Shown one piece after another: positions 24,423 to 33,157 of a DNA stretch of 64,000 nt. Position numbers and translations under genes: made by a program. The first letter of the stretch is position 1. The number at the start of each line of letters is the position of its first letter. The notes under the pieces were generated by a model. That model was not told where the DNA came from. It saw only the letters and a program-made list of their open reading frames with translations, and did not search any database. Source of the DNA: Ruminococcus sp. NK3A76 (lineage in GTDB: Bacteria > Bacillota > Clostridia > Oscillospirales > Ruminococcaceae); the NCBI RefSeq assembly GCF_000686125.1, contig NZ_JMMA01000002.1, positions 2,046,001-2,110,000 of the forward strand, read 5' to 3'.

Positions 24423-27314
24423 ATGAAAAAGAAATTGGCGGCATTATTTGTCGCTTCGGCGATGATTTTCGGCACGGGGGCAGTTATGCCCGAGGGTTTG
24501 CTGTTTGAAAAGTCTGATTCATTGTTGACTGCACAAGCCAAAGAAAAGAAAGTTACCGATTATACGTATGAGATAACGCCTCTTCTTTCGCCGTTTAATG
24601 AATACTTCTTCGTTAAAACAAATAACCCCGATCCGTTCTCATTCAGATTTGCAGATAAGAAATCAAAGTATTCCGATAACTCTTATATACGCGCATATGC
24701 AGAAGATACTTCGACAGGCTATGATATAAAGCTTTTTGCAGATGTAAAATATGATAACAATTCTACAGGCAGGGTGAACGGAGGCTACATTTTCAGGAGC
24801 TTTGATACTGATGGCGGTGAGGTCTTGCTCCAGTCAAGAAACGCCGGTTCATATACATGGAACGACACATGGAATGATACTAATGTCAAGATCAAAGTCC
24901 CTTCTTTAATGGACACATCAGATTATTTGATAGATAAGTATGCAAAAGGTTCGGGCTTTTTTGATAAAATGGATTCCGTTCAAAACGGCTTTGAATCAAT
25001 ATGTTTATACAGCGGGTCATATATCCGTGGGAAAGTCGTAAGAACTGAGGATTATTGGTGTCTTAATACATCAGGTCATGCCGATCAAAGTCTATATATA
25101 TACAGTCCGTTTGATCGAGAAGATTCTAAAGCACTTTTTGCTTCTTCAATATATCCGTTCCGCTATGATTCATGGGGATTCCCCGGAATAATGGCCGAAG
25201 TCTCAAAAAGGCTTGACAGCAGTTCATCGTATAAGTGGGATGCATATTATCATTATAATATAAATGTCACATACAAAGGTGAGACACGTACTTACGGCGG
25301 TTCGGGAGAAGGCGAAGGACAAGGCATTACAAAAGACAAGATAAAACAGTATTTTACTTTCGGGAACAACGGTACTGCAATAAGTCTTGAAAGTTTACGC
25401 AAGCTGCTCAATGAATATGCTGCAATAAAGATGAGTGACGATATACCGAGAAAAGACGAACTGACATTTGAAAGTATATGTAAAAAAGTCGGGAAAGGTT
25501 CGTGGGTCAGGTTAAACACAAGTAACTGGTCAACAAACGGTAAGAGAAACGTTGATCCGGGATATACATATCTATATAACAACAGCGATGATGGTAATAT
25601 AGATATCTGGGACGATGAATGGGGTGTTGGCAATAGGAATCTGTATGGCGGAGATCTTGGGTATTATTCAAATACATGGGTCGATGGAAGGTATATAGGT
25701 TACTATGAATATTTCATTCCCGGAGTTAAGTTCTCTGATGTGCCGACAAGCAGTGTGGTGCTTAAAGGCTATAAAATACCGCAGATAAAGTATAGAAGCG
25801 AATGGGAATATGATTGGGATATAAATTTATATAAGCAAAAATACATTATAGAGGAAATATCCGTCAAGGAAAAGGATGCATTATTTTACTATAATGATGA
25901 AAAAAACTGCTGGACTCCCAACTCTGATGCTTTTGATATGAACTGTTGCGATTATTATATGATAGAGCAGTTTGTAAATAACGGTCTGGTCGATAAAAAG
26001 TATCTCGATATGGTAAGTCTCACAAAGGATGATATATTAGCCCTCAATGTTGATAAAAATACAAATATAATACCCCATAACGGTTATATCTATGACGGTA
26101 CTACCGAGCCGGGTATGGAATTTGAAGAGCATACTTTTGGTGACTGGTCGGTTGCCAAGGCAGCAACGTGTTCGGCAGAGGGCTCAAAAATAAGGAAATG
26201 TAGCATATGCGGCAAAACAGAAACACAGGCTACACCAAAGCTCAAAGCGAATATCTCTTTAGCAGTGGTAACAGGCATCGCATACAAGACCTATACAGGT
26301 AGCACTGTTACTCAGTCACCGACTGTTACCTTTAACGGCAAAACGTTGACAAACGGCACCGACTATACCGTATCTTACAAGAACAACATAAACATCGGCA
26401 CAGCCACCATTACGATAACAGGCAAGGGCGACTATACTGGAACGGTAAGCAAGACCTTTAAGATAAATGCGGCGTCACTTGCAAAAGCAGATGTAAGCGG
26501 CATTAAGAACAAGGCATATACCACCAAGGCTATAACCCAAAGCCCGACTGTCAAGGTGGGCGGCAGAGCTTTGAAAAAGGGTACTGACTTCACCCTTACC
26601 TACAAGAACAATAAGGCTGTCGGAACTGCGATTGTTACAATAACAGGTAAAGGCAACTACACAGGCAGTATAAAAAAGACCTTTAAGATAACCAAAGCGT
26701 CGGTTGCAAAAGCTAAGGTCACAGGTGTCAACAAAAGATATAAATACACCGGCAAGGCAATAAAGCCGGCAGTAAAAACCGTAAAGCTCGGTAGTGTGAC
26801 GCTAAAAAAAGGAAGAGACTACACAGTGTCCTACAAAAACAACAAAAAGGCCGGAACAGCTACAGTCGTTATAACCGGCAAGGGAAATTACAAGGGAACC
26901 GTAAAAAAGACATTTAAGATACTTTCAGCACAGGATTACAAGATGTGGCAGTATACCAAGCAGGTGGTGACGCTTGTAAACAAGGAGCGCACTTCAAGAG
27001 GACTTAAAGCGCTTAAACTCAACGAGACTCTTTATGACAGGGCTATGATAAGTTCAAAAGAGCTATTAAAGTCTTTATCGGGTCAGAATATGAATGATAG
27101 CTATAATACTATTGAAGGGTTGACTTATAATTCCGCAAGTGCGTTTAGTACTATCGGTCAGCGTACACCAAGGGAACTCGTCAATGACTTGATGAATACT
27201 CCCGGACAAAGGGATGGTATTTTGAGTAAGAGCTACAACAATATAGGTGTTGGGCTGGTAAATGATCCAAATGTCATTTTTGGCTACTGCTGGACGTTGA
27301 TCTTAATAGGTTGA
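24423..27314 (+). CDS. Large secreted protein with three MBG-like modules and a C-terminal CAP/SCP domain
   Basis: 963 aa, exported (MKKKLAALFVASAMIFGTGA, then MPEG). About 45-555 is a Tyr/Asp/Ser-rich region of unknown family with no LRR. One Cys repeat follows (TCSAEGSKIRKCSICGKTE), then three tandem MBG-like modules at about 615-840 (YKTYTGSTVTQSPTVTFNGK, NKAYTTKAITQSPTVKVGGR, KYTGKAIKPAVKTVKL). The end (about 845-963) is CAP/SCP-like: VVTLVNKERTSRGLKALKLN, with FGYCWTLILIG as last strand. Follows the LRR gene by 21 bp, so shares riboswitch 3. CAP proteins often act at the envelope; activity unknown. Confidence 0.85.
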   Translation: MKKKLAALFVASAMIFGTGAVMPEGLLFEKSDSLLTAQAKEKKVTDYTYEITPLLSPFNEYFFVKTNNPDPFSFRFADKKSKYSDNSYIRAYAEDTSTGYDIKLFADVKYDNNSTGRVNGGYIFRSFDTDGGEVLLQSRNAGSYTWNDTWNDTNVKIKVPSLMDTSDYLIDKYAKGSGFFDKMDSVQNGFESICLYSGSYIRGKVVRTEDYWCLNTSGHADQSLYIYSPFDREDSKALFASSIYPFRYDSWGFPGIMAEVSKRLDSSSSYKWDAYYHYNINVTYKGETRTYGGSGEGEGQGITKDKIKQYFTFGNNGTAISLESLRKLLNEYAAIKMSDDIPRKDELTFESICKKVGKGSWVRLNTSNWSTNGKRNVDPGYTYLYNNSDDGNIDIWDDEWGVGNRNLYGGDLGYYSNTWVDGRYIGYYEYFIPGVKFSDVPTSSVVLKGYKIPQIKYRSEWEYDWDINLYKQKYIIEEISVKEKDALFYYNDEKNCWTPNSDAFDMNCCDYYMIEQFVNNGLVDKKYLDMVSLTKDDILALNVDKNTNIIPHNGYIYDGTTEPGMEFEEHTFGDWSVAKAATCSAEGSKIRKCSICGKTETQATPKLKANISLAVVTGIAYKTYTGSTVTQSPTVTFNGKTLTNGTDYTVSYKNNINIGTATITITGKGDYTGTVSKTFKINAASLAKADVSGIKNKAYTTKAITQSPTVKVGGRALKKGTDFTLTYKNNKAVGTAIVTITGKGNYTGSIKKTFKITKASVAKAKVTGVNKRYKYTGKAIKPAVKTVKLGSVTLKKGRDYTVSYKNNKKAGTATVVITGKGNYKGTVKKTFKILSAQDYKMWQYTKQVVTLVNKERTSRGLKALKLNETLYDRAMISSKELLKSLSGQNMNDSYNTIEGLTYNSASAFSTIGQRTPRELVNDLMNTPGQRDGILSKSYNNIGVGLVNDPNVIFGYCWTLILIG

Positions 27315-27321
27315 AAGGATC

Positions 27322-27361
27322 GCCCCTGTTCTTGATCAGATAGAAGGAACGGGGGCGCATT
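27322..27361 (+). terminator. Terminator after the CAP-domain gene
   Basis: CGCCCCTGTTC ... GAACGGGGGCG then CATTTTATATG; almost a copy of 15839-15880. Confidence 0.8.
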
Positions 27362-27444
27362 TTATATGTTATAGCATCATATACAATTCAACGAATATGG
27401 GTTTGTTAAATATAACGATATTTGGTATGTAAAATCATTATTTC

Positions 27445-27474
27445 TTGACGTTCAAATATGTTATGTAGTATAAT
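27445..27474 (+). promoter_or_regulatory. Promoter of riboswitch 4
   Basis: TTGACG (27445-27450), 18-nt spacer, TATAAT (27469-27474). Confidence 0.83.
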
Positions 27475-27489
27475 TAAATTGTAATAAAT

Positions 27490-27562
27490 GGGCAAACCTG
27501 CCGAAAGGCAGCGACGCAAAGCTAAGGGTCTAACCTCAGGGAAGAGCATGACAGCCGGTTGC
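27490..27562 (+). promoter_or_regulatory. c-di-GMP-I (GEMM) riboswitch aptamer 4
   Basis: GGGCAAACCTGCCGAAAGG, GACGCAAAGC, GGGTCTAA...GCATGAC, AGCCGGTTGC. Through CAAAGC it is identical to riboswitch 1; the 3' side of P1 is shortened (GGTTGCAG). Confidence 0.92.
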
Positions 27563-27592
27563 AGATGTATCTTTTTTGAATATGATCTTTAT

Positions 27593-27623
27593 GGGCAATG
27601 CGTTGTGTGTGCGTTGCCCTTTT
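27593..27623 (+). terminator. Expression-platform terminator of riboswitch 4
   Basis: GGGCAATGC ... GCGTTGCCC plus TTTT. Confidence 0.85.
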
Positions 27624-27652
27624 GCTGTTTAAAAAAATGAAAGGGTGATAGT

Positions 27653-30600
27653 ATGAAGAAGAGGATATTGGCATTAGTGACAGCGCTCGGGCTTGCGCTC
27701 AATGGTGCGGCTATGTTGCCGGAGGGAACTGTGGAGCTTGGCTTACAGATTGAGGCGAGGGCAGAGACTTATAGGGATTATGAGTACACTCTGCTTGATG
27801 ACGGAACGGTGGAAATAAGTAAGTATAATGAAAATGATACAGAAGTTATTATTCCTGAAACGATTGATGGGAAGAAAGTTACAAGTATTGGCTATTATGC
27901 ATTTGCAGATTGTTCCGTTATAAAAAAGATAACAATACCGTATGGTGTAACAACCATAGGTAGTTATGCTTTCTATGGCTGTTATGATCTTATTAGTATA
28001 GTTATTCCGGAGTCGGTTTCAGTGATAGATTCATCTGCGTTTTATTGGTGTGTGAATCTTAGTGATATAACAATACCAAATAGTGTTAAAAGCATCGGAA
28101 TGTATGCATTTGAACACTGTGAATCTCTTACAAGTATACAGATACCCGAAAGTGTTACAAGTATTGGATACGCTGCATTTAGAAATTGTGAAAGCCTTAA
28201 TAGTATTACAATACCGGATAAAGCAGCCGGTATTAATGCCTATACGTTTGACGAATGTAATAATCTTGAAAATATAGAGATCAGTGATGATAATATTTAT
28301 TATTCTTATATTGATGGTATAATATATAATAAAGATATACATGAAGTATTATACTGCCCTTGTACTAATAGTATTAGTAACGTAGTAATTCCCGATAGTG
28401 TTACAAGTATCAATGCAAATGCATTTTGTGGATGTAAAGGGCTTGTAAGCGTTAAAATACCTAATAGTGTCACTCAAATCAAAGAAAACGCATTTAAAGA
28501 TTGTGTAGATCTTAAAGGTGTTACAATTCCAAATAGTGTTACATATATTGGATGGTCGGCTTTTTATGGATGCAAAAGCCTTACTAGTGTTTCCTTATCT
28601 AATAGTATCACAATGATCAATTATGAATTGTTCAGAGAATGCACAAGCTTAAAAGAAATAACAATTCCTGAGGGGGTTACAATAGTTAAAGACTTAGCAT
28701 TTTGTAATTGTAACAATCTTGTTAATGTCAAGCTACCAGATAGTCTTACAAAAATAGATTATGAAGCATTTTATAATACAAGTATTTCAAGCATAAGCAT
28801 TCCTAATAATGTGAATAGTATAGGAAGTTACGTTTTTTGGAATTGTGATAAACTTAAGAGTATTCACTTAAATGACGATAATCCCAATTTCGTAATGGCT
28901 GATGGTATTCTTTATAGTAAAGACAAGACAAAACTATACTATAGTCCTGAAGGAAATGATATTAAATCCATTATAATTCCAGATGGTGTAACAAGAATAG
29001 AAGATGGTGCCTTTACTAATAGCAAGAATTTGGCGAGTGTTAAGATTCCAAAAAGTGTTATTAGTATTGGAAATGCGGCTTTTGGTAATACTGCAATTAC
29101 CAATAAACAAGAAGGATTTATAAAAAATGTTGATAATTGGATCGTTGAATATGATAGAGATATCTATAATTTGTATGATAATGACAACGATAATAAAGAT
29201 AGTATAATAATACCGGAGGGAATTATAGGTATATGTGATTATTGCTTTAAAGATACAGATATTAAAAAAGCGGAGCTTCCAAAAAGCCTTAGAATAATTG
29301 GAAAAAGTGCTTTCGGTGACTGTAGGTTTTTAGAAAGCATACATATACCAGAAGGCGTAATTAGAATTGGAGAAGATGCATTTTCAAATTATGGATCACG
29401 AGAAAACATTGACGGATTATTATATCTTGACAACTGGTTAGTTGATTCGGGTAAGTTAGACTACAATGTTGAAATTAGATCAGGAACAGTAGGCATTGCT
29501 GATAATTCAATTGATGGTCGCATTTCTCGTAAAACAATCATACCGGATAGCGTCGTTTATTTGTGGGATATTTATGAGAAAGATTATGATGATGGTAGCT
29601 ATGCTTCTCAAGAATTATTATGTCACAATAATACTGATGCATATAAATATGCAATTAGTGCCGGATTCATCGATACAGGAGTAACAGAGGAAGGATATGC
29701 TGTACTTAATATAACAGGCGTTTATGAATATGAAGACTCTGATGAGGAAGCTGATGATAGTGATGATGAGTCGGAGAAAAATGACGAGTACAATGAAGAT
29801 GATGAAGAGGCAGTGGAAGATGATGACGAAGATTATTCTCCAGACGATCCAGGTGATCAAGAGGAGCATGAACACATTTTCAATAGATCGTCTATTGTAC
29901 CCGCAACATGTACTACAGAAGGATATACTGAAAATGAATGCGGTGAATGTGGTTATATTGAAAGGAAAACTATTTCTCCGGCAAATGGTCATAAGTTTGG
30001 CGAATGGAAGAAAACAACACCTTCTACCTGTACATATGAAGGAACAGAAACAAGGAACTGTAGTGTATGTGGCAAGACCGAAACAAGAACAATAGCTAAA
30101 ACATCACACTCCTACACCTCAAAGATAACAACAGTAGCCACCTGCACTAAGGACGGAGTAAAAACATATACCTGCAAGTGCGGTGACAGCTACACAGAAG
30201 CAATAAAAGCAACAGGGCATAAGTACACCGAAAAGGTAGTAAAGCCTACCTACACTGCACAGGGTTATACCCTGCACACCTGCTCAGTATGCGGAGATAG
30301 CTACAAGGATAATGTCAAGGCTAAGCTGACAAGAACAAGCATAGCCAAGGCAAAGATAACAGGTCTGTCAGATAAGACATACACTGGCAAGGCAATAACT
30401 CAGAAGCCTGTTGTAAAGCTCGGCAGCAAGACGCTCAAATCGGGTACAGATTACACCGTAACCTACAAGAACAACAAGGCGATCGGCACAGCCACAGTCA
30501 CAATATCCGGCAAGGGTGCATATACAGGTACAACAAAAGCGACCTTCAAGATCAACCCGAAGAAGACCACGCTTAAGACAGTCACAAGCCCTAAGACCAA

Positions 30601-30841
30601 GCGGCTCAAAGCTACATACAGCAAGGTGTCCGGAGTGACGGGATATCAAATAACCTACTCGACATCGAGCAAGTTTACAAAGGCAACGACCAAGTCGGTC
30701 AATGTCAAGGGCACTTCAAAGACGATAAGCAAGCTCACAAAGGGCAAGACTTATTATGTCAAGGTTAGAACTTATAAGACAGTCGGAAAGACTAAGTATT
30801 ACAGCGGCTACAGCGCTGTAAAGAAGATCAAAGTTAAATAA
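27653..30841 (+). CDS. Large BspA-type LRR surface protein
   Basis: 1062 aa, exported (MKKRILALVTALGLALNGAA, then LPEG; nearly the same leader as the 16177 gene). About 40-640 has more than fifteen LRR_5 units of about 23 residues (ITIPNSVKSIGMYAFEHCES, IQIPESVTSIGYAAFRNCES). About 690-735 is a very acidic Asp/Glu linker (DEEADDSDDESEKNDEY). Three Cys repeats follow (TCTTEGYTENECGECGYIE, TCTYEGTETRNCSVCGKTE, TCTKDGVKTYTCKCGDSYT), then one MBG-like and one FN3 module ending KKIKVK. Alone under riboswitch 4. Largest member of the island family; likely host or substrate adhesion (inference). Confidence 0.92.
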   Translation: MKKRILALVTALGLALNGAAMLPEGTVELGLQIEARAETYRDYEYTLLDDGTVEISKYNENDTEVIIPETIDGKKVTSIGYYAFADCSVIKKITIPYGVTTIGSYAFYGCYDLISIVIPESVSVIDSSAFYWCVNLSDITIPNSVKSIGMYAFEHCESLTSIQIPESVTSIGYAAFRNCESLNSITIPDKAAGINAYTFDECNNLENIEISDDNIYYSYIDGIIYNKDIHEVLYCPCTNSISNVVIPDSVTSINANAFCGCKGLVSVKIPNSVTQIKENAFKDCVDLKGVTIPNSVTYIGWSAFYGCKSLTSVSLSNSITMINYELFRECTSLKEITIPEGVTIVKDLAFCNCNNLVNVKLPDSLTKIDYEAFYNTSISSISIPNNVNSIGSYVFWNCDKLKSIHLNDDNPNFVMADGILYSKDKTKLYYSPEGNDIKSIIIPDGVTRIEDGAFTNSKNLASVKIPKSVISIGNAAFGNTAITNKQEGFIKNVDNWIVEYDRDIYNLYDNDNDNKDSIIIPEGIIGICDYCFKDTDIKKAELPKSLRIIGKSAFGDCRFLESIHIPEGVIRIGEDAFSNYGSRENIDGLLYLDNWLVDSGKLDYNVEIRSGTVGIADNSIDGRISRKTIIPDSVVYLWDIYEKDYDDGSYASQELLCHNNTDAYKYAISAGFIDTGVTEEGYAVLNITGVYEYEDSDEEADDSDDESEKNDEYNEDDEEAVEDDDEDYSPDDPGDQEEHEHIFNRSSIVPATCTTEGYTENECGECGYIERKTISPANGHKFGEWKKTTPSTCTYEGTETRNCSVCGKTETRTIAKTSHSYTSKITTVATCTKDGVKTYTCKCGDSYTEAIKATGHKYTEKVVKPTYTAQGYTLHTCSVCGDSYKDNVKAKLTRTSIAKAKITGLSDKTYTGKAITQKPVVKLGSKTLKSGTDYTVTYKNNKAIGTATVTISGKGAYTGTTKATFKINPKKTTLKTVTSPKTKRLKATYSKVSGVTGYQITYSTSSKFTKATTKSVNVKGTSKTISKLTKGKTYYVKVRTYKTVGKTKYYSGYSAVKKIKVK
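30323..30838 (+). repeat. C-terminal MBG-FN3 module, copy 4
   Basis: Same module as 18448-18963 and 23882-24398. It shares long exact runs with copy 3. Confidence 0.8.
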
Positions 30842-30851
30842 ATTCTGTCAT

Positions 30852-30886
30852 ACGGGCTTGATGATCAATGTCAAGCCCGTGTTTCT
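30852..30886 (+). terminator. Terminator of the large LRR gene
   Basis: ACGGGCTTGA ... TCAAGCCCGT then GTTTCTT, just before the IS insertion point. Confidence 0.85.
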
Positions 30887-30891
30887 TATAG

Positions 30892-30899
30892 ATTTAGCT
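30892..30899 (+). repeat. Target-site duplication, left (ATTTAGCT)
   Basis: 8 bp identical to 32338-32345. Confidence 0.9.
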
Positions 30900-32337
30900 G
30901 AGCCTCTGAAAAAAAGTCTGTAAAAAGTCAGCAAACTGTGATAAAATAGAATTAATATCACAGGAGGCTGATTTTTTATGGCAAGAAGAAAAAGAGAACC
31001 GATGAGCGAGGGCAAGAAGAACATAATAGGAATGCTGCTTGAGGAATACGACATCAAGTCGGCTAAGGATATTGAGGATGCTCTCAAAGACCTTCTCGGA
31101 GGAACGATCCAGGAAATGCTTGAGTCCGAAATGGACGAGCATCTTGGATATCAGGAATATGAGCGTTCCGACAATCCTGACTCTCGTAATGGTAAGAAAA
31201 CCAAGAAGATCCGCGGAAACTTCGGAGAAACCGAAATAGAAGTGCCGCAGGATCGTGACGGCAGTTTTGAGCCAAAGGTCGTAAAGAAGCGTCAGAAGGA
31301 CATCTCAGGTATTGAGCAGAAGATAATTGCTCTGTATGCCAAAGGAATGACCACACGCCAGATAAGCGAAACTATCGAAGATATCTACGGATTTGAAGTC
31401 AGCGACGGTATGGTATCAGATATCACAGACCGCCTTCTGCCACAGATAGAGGACTGGCAGAAACGTCCATTGGACGAAGTATATCCGATAGTATTCATCG
31501 ATGCTGTACACTTCTCAGTGCGTGATAACGGACAGATCAGGAAGCTTGCCGCATATGTGATCCTTGCTGTCAGCATGACAGGTCACAAGGAAGTTCTTTC
31601 AATACATATCGGTGAAAACGAGAGCGCCAAGTACTGGCTCGGCGTACTGAACGAGCTGAAAAATCGAGGCGTAAAGGATATTCTGGTCATCTGTGCAGAC
31701 GGTCTTACAGGCATGAAAGAAGCTGTATCAGCTGCATTTCCGCAAACTGAGCTACAGCGCTGCATCGTTCATCAGGTAAGAAACACGCTGAAATACGTCG
31801 GAGAGAAGAACAAGAAGGAGTTGGCAAATGACCTTAAAACGATCTATCATGCGCCTTCCGAGGACGCTGCTCTGGAAGCTCTTGATCGCATTACTGAGAA
31901 ATGGGAGGACGATTATCCTAACGCTATGAAGAGCTGGTACAAGAACTGGGACGTAATATCGCCGATCTTCAAGTTCTCAGCTGATGTCAGAAAGGTGATT
32001 TATACCACCAACGCAATAGAGAGTCTTAACAGCGGTTATCGCCGCTTGAATAAGCAGAGGAGTGTATTTCCGAGCGATACAGCGCTCCTGAAGGCTCTGT
32101 ATCTGGCGACGCATGAGATAGCTAAGAAATGGACCATGCCGCTGCGAAACTGGGGCAAAGTTCTGGGCGAGCTTGAGATCATGTACCCCGACAGGATCGG
32201 CTGATATCCAAAGAACCTTGACAAATTACAGTATCTATTGTATACTGTAAAAAAATTGGAGCGGCTATTTTCAAGCCGCTCACAACTTAACGTTTTTATC
32301 ACAGTTTTTGAATTTACAGAGTTTTTTTCGCAGAGCC
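30900..32337 (+). mobile_element. Complete IS256-family insertion sequence
   Basis: 1438 bp with one transposase gene. The left end GAGCCTCTGAAAAAAAGTCT and the reverse complement of the right end, GGCTCTGCGAAAAAAACTCT, are imperfect inverted repeats; both continue GTAAA. The element is bracketed by an exact 8-bp duplication ATTTAGCT (30892-30899 and 32338-32345), as expected for IS256-type transposition. Confidence 0.95.
30978..32204 (+). CDS. IS256-family (Mutator) transposase
   Basis: 408-aa DDE transposase. ALKDLLGGTIQEMLESEMDE, LGYQEYERSD and NSRNGKK-type NPDSRNGKKTKKIRGNFGE are IS256 N-terminal hallmarks. PIVFIDAVHFSVRDNG carries the first Asp, ILVICADGLTGMKEAVSAAF the second, and VIYTTNAIESLNSGYRRLNK the catalytic Glu. 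LQRCIVHQVRNTLKYV is the family signature. Full length and apparently intact, so this copy may still be active. CACAGGAGG upstream of ATG 30978. Confidence 0.97.
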   Translation: MARRKREPMSEGKKNIIGMLLEEYDIKSAKDIEDALKDLLGGTIQEMLESEMDEHLGYQEYERSDNPDSRNGKKTKKIRGNFGETEIEVPQDRDGSFEPKVVKKRQKDISGIEQKIIALYAKGMTTRQISETIEDIYGFEVSDGMVSDITDRLLPQIEDWQKRPLDEVYPIVFIDAVHFSVRDNGQIRKLAAYVILAVSMTGHKEVLSIHIGENESAKYWLGVLNELKNRGVKDILVICADGLTGMKEAVSAAFPQTELQRCIVHQVRNTLKYVGEKNKKELANDLKTIYHAPSEDAALEALDRITEKWEDDYPNAMKSWYKNWDVISPIFKFSADVRKVIYTTNAIESLNSGYRRLNKQRSVFPSDTALLKALYLATHEIAKKWTMPLRNWGKVLGELEIMYPDRIG

Positions 32338-32345
32338 ATTTAGCT
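32338..32345 (+). repeat. Target-site duplication, right (ATTTAGCT)
   Basis: 8 bp identical to 30892-30899. Confidence 0.9.
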
Positions 32346-32520
32346 TACGACTTCAGGCATATTACCTATTTGTTTTGCTATATTGTTTTTTACCCCTCAT
32401 ATGCTATAATAATATAAAAGGGAATGCCGCCCGTATCGTAAAGCCTCTGAAATCTTCAAAGAACTGCATTGTACTTCCTCCCATGTTTTGAGTTGTTTCT
32501 CAACACTTATCATCTTACGC

Positions 32521-32550
32521 TTGACATCAATGCACAATAAGATGTATAAT
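32521..32550 (+). promoter_or_regulatory. Promoter of the carbonic anhydrase-MATE operon
   Basis: TTGACA (32521-32526), 18-nt spacer, TATAAT (32545-32550). The 240 bp from the IS to the gene hold no reading frame; another TATAAT is at 32405-32410. Confidence 0.85.
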
Positions 32551-32584
32551 TATACCAACAACTAAAACAAAAGGACGTGCTGCC

Positions 32585-33157
32585 ATGAAACTTGAATACA
32601 CAGTAAGTGCCGATGAAGCACTTGATAGACTAAGGCTTGGAAACGAGAAATACCTTAATGCTGCGACGAGCAAGGGGGATATCTCTCCTAAGATGCGGGC
32701 TATGACCTGCGAGCAGGGGCAGAAGCCTTATGCGGTGATCGTGACCTGTTCGGATTCTCGTGTCATTCCCGAGAATATTTTCAGCGCAGGGATAGGTGAT
32801 CTGTTCGTCATTCGTGTTGCCGGAAATGTTATGGACGATCATCAGCTCGGCTCTATCGAGTATGCCGCAGAGCATCTCGGGATAAGGCTTATCGTTGTGC
32901 TCGGGCACGACCACTGCGGAGCTGTTGATGCGGCGATAAATCACGACCCCGACGGATATATCAAATATATTACTGACGAGATAAAGCTCGCTATCGGCGA
33001 TGAGCAGGACGATTATAAGGCGTGCTGCCTGAATGTGCGGCGAAGCGTTGACGTTATCGAGAGCAGCTTTGAGATACACCGTGAGGAGGAGCACGGGCTT
33101 AAAGTCGTCGGTGCGATGTACACTCTTGCCGACGGCAAAGTCGATTTCGGGATATGA
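32585..33157 (+). CDS. Beta-class carbonic anhydrase
   Basis: 190 aa; reversible hydration of CO2 to bicarbonate in the cytosol. Zinc ligands and catalytic pair are visible: VTCSDSRVIPE (C55, D57, R59) and VLGHDHCGAVDAA (H108, C111), with the GDLFVIRVAGN strand between them. Length fits small beta/gamma-type bacterial enzymes. AAAGGA precedes ATG 32585. Its stop overlaps the start of the MATE gene by 4 bp, so the two are translationally coupled; why they are paired is not clear. Confidence 0.95.
   Translation: MKLEYTVSADEALDRLRLGNEKYLNAATSKGDISPKMRAMTCEQGQKPYAVIVTCSDSRVIPENIFSAGIGDLFVIRVAGNVMDDHQLGSIEYAAEHLGIRLIVVLGHDHCGAVDAAINHDPDGYIKYITDEIKLAIGDEQDDYKACCLNVRRSVDVIESSFEIHREEEHGLKVVGAMYTLADGKVDFGI

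Noticed and set aside
32258..32284. Terminator hairpin GAGCGGCTATTTTCAAGCCGCTC inside the IS end
   Set aside because: No T run follows; more likely an IS end structure, so not listed separately.
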